Part shown: in pieces, positions 13,656 through 15,974 of the stretch
How positions within the stretch are numbered: position 1 is the stretch's first letter
Layout: each line of letters opens with the position of its first letter
DNA from: CAYRVX01 sp964642165
GTDB lineage: Bacteria > Planctomycetota > Phycisphaerae > SM23-33
Direction of reading: 5' to 3'
Assembly: GCA_964642165.1 (NCBI GenBank)
Contig: CAZXOC010000170.1
Coordinates: forward strand, 1 to 15,974
Length of the DNA: 15,974 nucleotides
Notes under the pieces: generated by a model
The model's database searches: none
Told to the model about the DNA's origin: nothing
Seen by the model: the letters and a program-made list of their open reading frames with translations, nothing else
Translations under genes and position numbers: made by a program

Positions 13656-14312
13656 TCACCCCTCCGCCGTCCCCCCCAGCAGTTCCTCCAGCAGCACCAC
13701 GAACCTGCGTACGGCCTTGCCGCGGTGGCTGATGCGGTTCTTCTCCTCGGCGGGCATCTCCGCGGCGGTGCGGCCGTCGCCCGGCACGAGAAAGACGGGG
13801 TCGTACCCGAAGCCGTTCTCGCCCCGCGGTTGGCGGAGGATCCGTCCCGTCACCGTGCCGGCGGCCTCCAGCAGGACGTGCTGCGGGTCGGCCAGGGCCA
13901 GGTGGCAGACGAATCGCGCCGTCCGCCGCTCGTCGGGAACGTCCTTCAGCTCGCGAAGAAGCTTGGCGATGTTGGCTGCGTCGCGCGCCGGGCGCCCGGC
14001 GTCCGGGCCGAACAACTCGGCGGCGTAGCGGGCGCTGTGCACCCCCGGCGCGCCGCCCAGGGCGTCGACCTCCAGCCCGGAATCGTCCGCCAGGCACCAC
14101 CGTGCTGTTGCGCGGGCGTAGTAGAGGGCCTTCGCGCGGGCGTTCTCCGCGAAGCTCGCCCCGTCCTCCGCGGGCTCGTCAATCGGGCCCAGGGCGTCCA
14201 GGCCGACCACCCGGACCGGCAGGCCGCCCAGCACCTGGCGAATCTCCCGGAGCTTGCCGGGGTTGCGGCTGGCCAGCACGAGCGGGCGGGCGGGTCGGCT
14301 GGGTGGTTGCAT
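13656..14312 (-). CDS. rdgB: Non-canonical purine NTP pyrophosphatase (RdgB/HAM1)
   Basis: This cytoplasmic house-cleaning enzyme hydrolyses dITP, ITP and XTP to monophosphates plus pyrophosphate, keeping deaminated purines out of nucleic acids. At 218 residues it is typical or slightly long for the family. Family signatures in order: LVLASRNPGKLREI (11-24), DGASFAENARAKALYYA, the substrate loop ADDSGLEVDALGGAPGVHSARYA (near 74-96), GENGFGYD (164-171) and EKNRISHRGKAVRRF. The ATG at 14312 lies inside the 3' end of the upstream lipoprotein gene; even the latest plausible start (GTG at codon 12) would still overlap it by about 100 nt. It is last in the rph-lipoprotein-rdgB operon. Confidence 0.96.
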   Translation of the reverse strand: MQPPSRPARPLVLASRNPGKLREIRQVLGGLPVRVVGLDALGPIDEPAEDGASFAENARAKALYYARATARWCLADDSGLEVDALGGAPGVHSARYAAELFGPDAGRPARDAANIAKLLRELKDVPDERRTARFVCHLALADPQHVLLEAAGTVTGRILRQPRGENGFGYDPVFLVPGDGRTAAEMPAEEKNRISHRGKAVRRFVVLLEELLGGTAEG

Positions 14313-15237
14313 CGTAGGGCTTCTCTCGGGGGATGATCATCAGGTACGTCGGGGCGGGCACCTGCTTGACCTGCTTCGTCTTGGCGTTGATCGTCCGCAG
14401 CAGTTTCTGCCGGCCGTTCACCGCCAGGTCCGGGAACTTCGCGAAGATTTGGCGGATCCGCGGATCGCGCACCACCCGCTGGCGCTTCTTGCCCTTTGTG
14501 ACCACCTGGACCGCCGGCCGCTCGAACAGCCCGATCGTCACGATCGAGCTGGCCGGGTCGTGCTTGTAGTAGGCGTCCTGCCTTTTCTGGCGAAGCTGCT
14601 TGCAGAAGTCCACGGCGAACTTCCTGCGCCCGATGTAGTCGGCGTCGGGCACGTCGTAGAATTCCGCGACCAGGACCGTGTAGACGTACCTGGCGGGAGT
14701 GTCCTCCAGCCGCCACTCCGGCGGGCCGACGTCCTCCTTGCCCGGCACGGGGATGATCAGCGCCAGGGCATACGGCCGGGCGCTCGCCGGCGTGACGTAG
14801 TCCTGCGCCCGCTTGAGGTTCCCCTGGGCGTCGCTCCGCGTCTTGTACCGACCCCAGCACAGCAGGCTGTGGTCGTCCCGGACGACCGCGAAGAGGTTCT
14901 TCCAACCGGCGTGCTCTTCGGTCCGCTTGCGGAAGTACTTGGCCTGCTGGACGTGGCCGGTGGGAGAGCGGCAGATGTACAGCAGAATCGTGTAGTTGCC
15001 GTCCTTCGCCCCGCCGCTCGTGTCGGACCGGCGGAAGATGTCCAGCAGGGGGTTCGCCCCGCCGCCGGTCGATTTCTCCCGTGCCGAGGCGGGCGCGGGG
15101 CTCGACGGCGGCGCGGGACCGTCCTGGTCCCACCACGACCGGCGCTTCGGCTGCTGCGACCCGGTCTCCAGGCACCCGGGAAGGGCCAGTCCGGCTGCGA
15201 CCAGCACGCACAGGAAGGCTCTGATGTGTCCGTTCAC
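14179..15237 (-). CDS. Predicted lipoprotein between rph and rdgB, function unknown
   Basis: The protein has 352 residues. The GTG at 15237 overlaps the rph stop as GTGA, and GGAG lies about 8 nt upstream. The N-terminus VNGHIRAFLCVLVAAGLALPGC is a lipoprotein signal with the modified cysteine at 22; proline at -2 is atypical for a lipobox. A Ser/Pro-rich stretch (24-75) follows. The body has two similar-looking alpha/beta segments: near 80-130 (NYTILLYICRSPTGHVQQAKYF, NLFAVVRDDHSLLCWGRYKT) and near 170-235 (YVYTVLVAEFYDVPDADYIGRR, SSIVTIGLF). Their beta-then-helix pattern and ending in iGxF/WGRY recall SPOR repeats, which bind denuded peptidoglycan; this is a weak suggestion. The last ~45 residues are Pro/Gly/Arg-rich and lie in DNA that also encodes the start of rdgB, so the true C-terminus is uncertain. 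Confidence 0.78.
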   Translation of the reverse strand: MNGHIRAFLCVLVAAGLALPGCLETGSQQPKRRSWWDQDGPAPPSSPAPASAREKSTGGGANPLLDIFRRSDTSGGAKDGNYTILLYICRSPTGHVQQAKYFRKRTEEHAGWKNLFAVVRDDHSLLCWGRYKTRSDAQGNLKRAQDYVTPASARPYALALIIPVPGKEDVGPPEWRLEDTPARYVYTVLVAEFYDVPDADYIGRRKFAVDFCKQLRQKRQDAYYKHDPASSIVTIGLFERPAVQVVTKGKKRQRVVRDPRIRQIFAKFPDLAVNGRQKLLRTINAKTKQVKQVPAPTYLMIIPREKPYDATTQPTRPPARAGQPQPRQAPGDSPGAGRPAGPGGRPGRPGPD

Positions 15238-15974
15238 TTCCGTTCTCCGAGTCCGTCGGCGATGGTGCGGCGCTGGGCCTGGAGCAGCTTGCGGATCCCG
15301 CGCCGCGCCAGGCGGAGCATGGCGGCCAGTTGCTCGCCGTCGAAGGGCCCGCCCTCGCTGGTGCCCTGCAGCTCGACGAACTTCCCGCTCCGGGTCATCG
15401 CGACGTTCATGTCCACGGCGGCGTTGGAGTCTTCGGCGTAGTCGAGGTCGAGGACGGCCCGGCCGTCCACGATCCCCACCGACACCCCGGCCACGGCGCC
15501 GCCGACGGCGCCCCGGGCGAAGACGCCGCCGCCCTGCCCGCGTGCCGCCGCCAGCGCAAGGGCGACGTACGCGCCCGTGATGGAGGCGGTCCGCGTGCCG
15601 CCGTCGGCCTCCAGCACGTCGCAGTCGAGGTACATCGTGTTCTGGCCCAGCCGATCGAACCGCACGACGCTGCGCAGCACGCGCCCGATGAGCCGCTGGA
15701 TCTCCACCGACCGCCCGTCGGGGCGGTAGACGGGGCGGCTCTTCCGCTCGCCCGTCGAGCCGGGCAGCATGCCGTACTCGGCCGTCACCCAGCCCAACCC
15801 GCTGGCGAGGCGGAACCGCGGCACGCCCTGCACGATGCTGGCCGTGCACACGATGCGCGTTCGGCCGAGCTCCATCAGGCACGACCCGTCCGCCGAGCCG
15901 ATGAAGTTCGGCGTGATGCTCACCGGGCGCAGCTCCCCCTCCTGCCGCCCGTCGTGTCGACGCGACCTTGCCAT
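15234..15974 (-). CDS. rph: Ribonuclease PH
   Basis: This phosphorolytic 3'-5' exoribonuclease trims the 3' ends of tRNA precursors and other RNAs; it works as a hexamer in the cytoplasm. It has 246 residues, close to the family norm of about 240. The ATG occupies the last bases of the window, so the upstream region and ribosome site cannot be seen, but the start MARSRRHDGRQEGELRPVSI fits the family's beginning. Signatures: GLGWVTAEYGMLPGST (59-74), GRSVEIQRLIGR (87-98, Ser where Thr is common), DCDVLEADGGTRTASITGA (117-135, phosphate-site Arg) and LDYAEDSNAAVDMNVAMT (177-194). It is the first visible gene of the operon with the lipoprotein and rdgB; rph-rdgB adjacency is common in bacteria. 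Confidence 0.97.
   Translation of the reverse strand: MARSRRHDGRQEGELRPVSITPNFIGSADGSCLMELGRTRIVCTASIVQGVPRFRLASGLGWVTAEYGMLPGSTGERKSRPVYRPDGRSVEIQRLIGRVLRSVVRFDRLGQNTMYLDCDVLEADGGTRTASITGAYVALALAAARGQGGGVFARGAVGGAVAGVSVGIVDGRAVLDLDYAEDSNAAVDMNVAMTRSGKFVELQGTSEGGPFDGEQLAAMLRLARRGIRKLLQAQRRTIADGLGERK

Overview
This is a G+C-rich chromosomal window (judged by eye, not computed). Its gene content points to a planctomycete-like bacterium of the PVC superphylum: a YdjY-domain protein, a type IV pilus-like PilM/secretin cluster whose gene order resembles the Akkermansia Amuc_1101-1098 region, and TPR-bearing secretin architecture. No taxonomic marker is present, so this placement is inference. I see no rRNA, tRNA, CRISPR array, insertion sequence or phage gene.

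Left end (1-2686): the first 19 codons of an unrecognised minus-strand gene; a 425-base non-coding stretch with an AT-rich patch and hairpins; a small ferritin-like helical protein (+); and, convergent with it, mtaB (-), the radical-SAM tRNA methylthiotransferase. mtaB carries an unusual linker between its first two domains and a perfect 16-bp palindrome in its leader.

Centre (2687-11270): four same-strand genes that together look like the inner-membrane platform and outer-membrane pore of a type IV pilus or type II secretion-like machine. They are (i) a PilM actin-like ATPase that continues through a membrane segment into a PilN-like periplasmic part and an SH3-like tail; (ii) a single-pass PilO/Amuc_1100-like protein; (iii) a large single-pass periplasmic protein of unknown family; (iv) a 1050-residue secretin with TPR-like repeats and a Pro-Ala linker before its N-domain. 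The first three look like one operon. A short terminator-like hairpin, a good sigma70-type promoter and a 240-base leader with a small Cys-rich upstream ORF separate the secretin from them, so it is probably also transcribed on its own. No pilins, PilB/PilT ATPases or prepilin peptidase are in the window.

Right-centre (11271-13642): after a strong hairpin comes a 335-base leader with two mutually exclusive hairpins. A two-gene operon follows: a secreted YdjY-domain protein fused to an ExbD/TolR-like periplasmic domain and a helical tail, then a coupled polytopic membrane protein of unknown function.

Right end (13656-15974, minus strand): a tight operon rph (RNase PH) - lipoprotein - rdgB (non-canonical purine NTP pyrophosphatase). 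rph and the lipoprotein overlap by a 4-base GTGA. The lipoprotein and rdgB overlap out of frame by about 134 bases, which is unusual. rph and rdgB are frequent neighbours in bacteria; the lipoprotein between them is the odd member.
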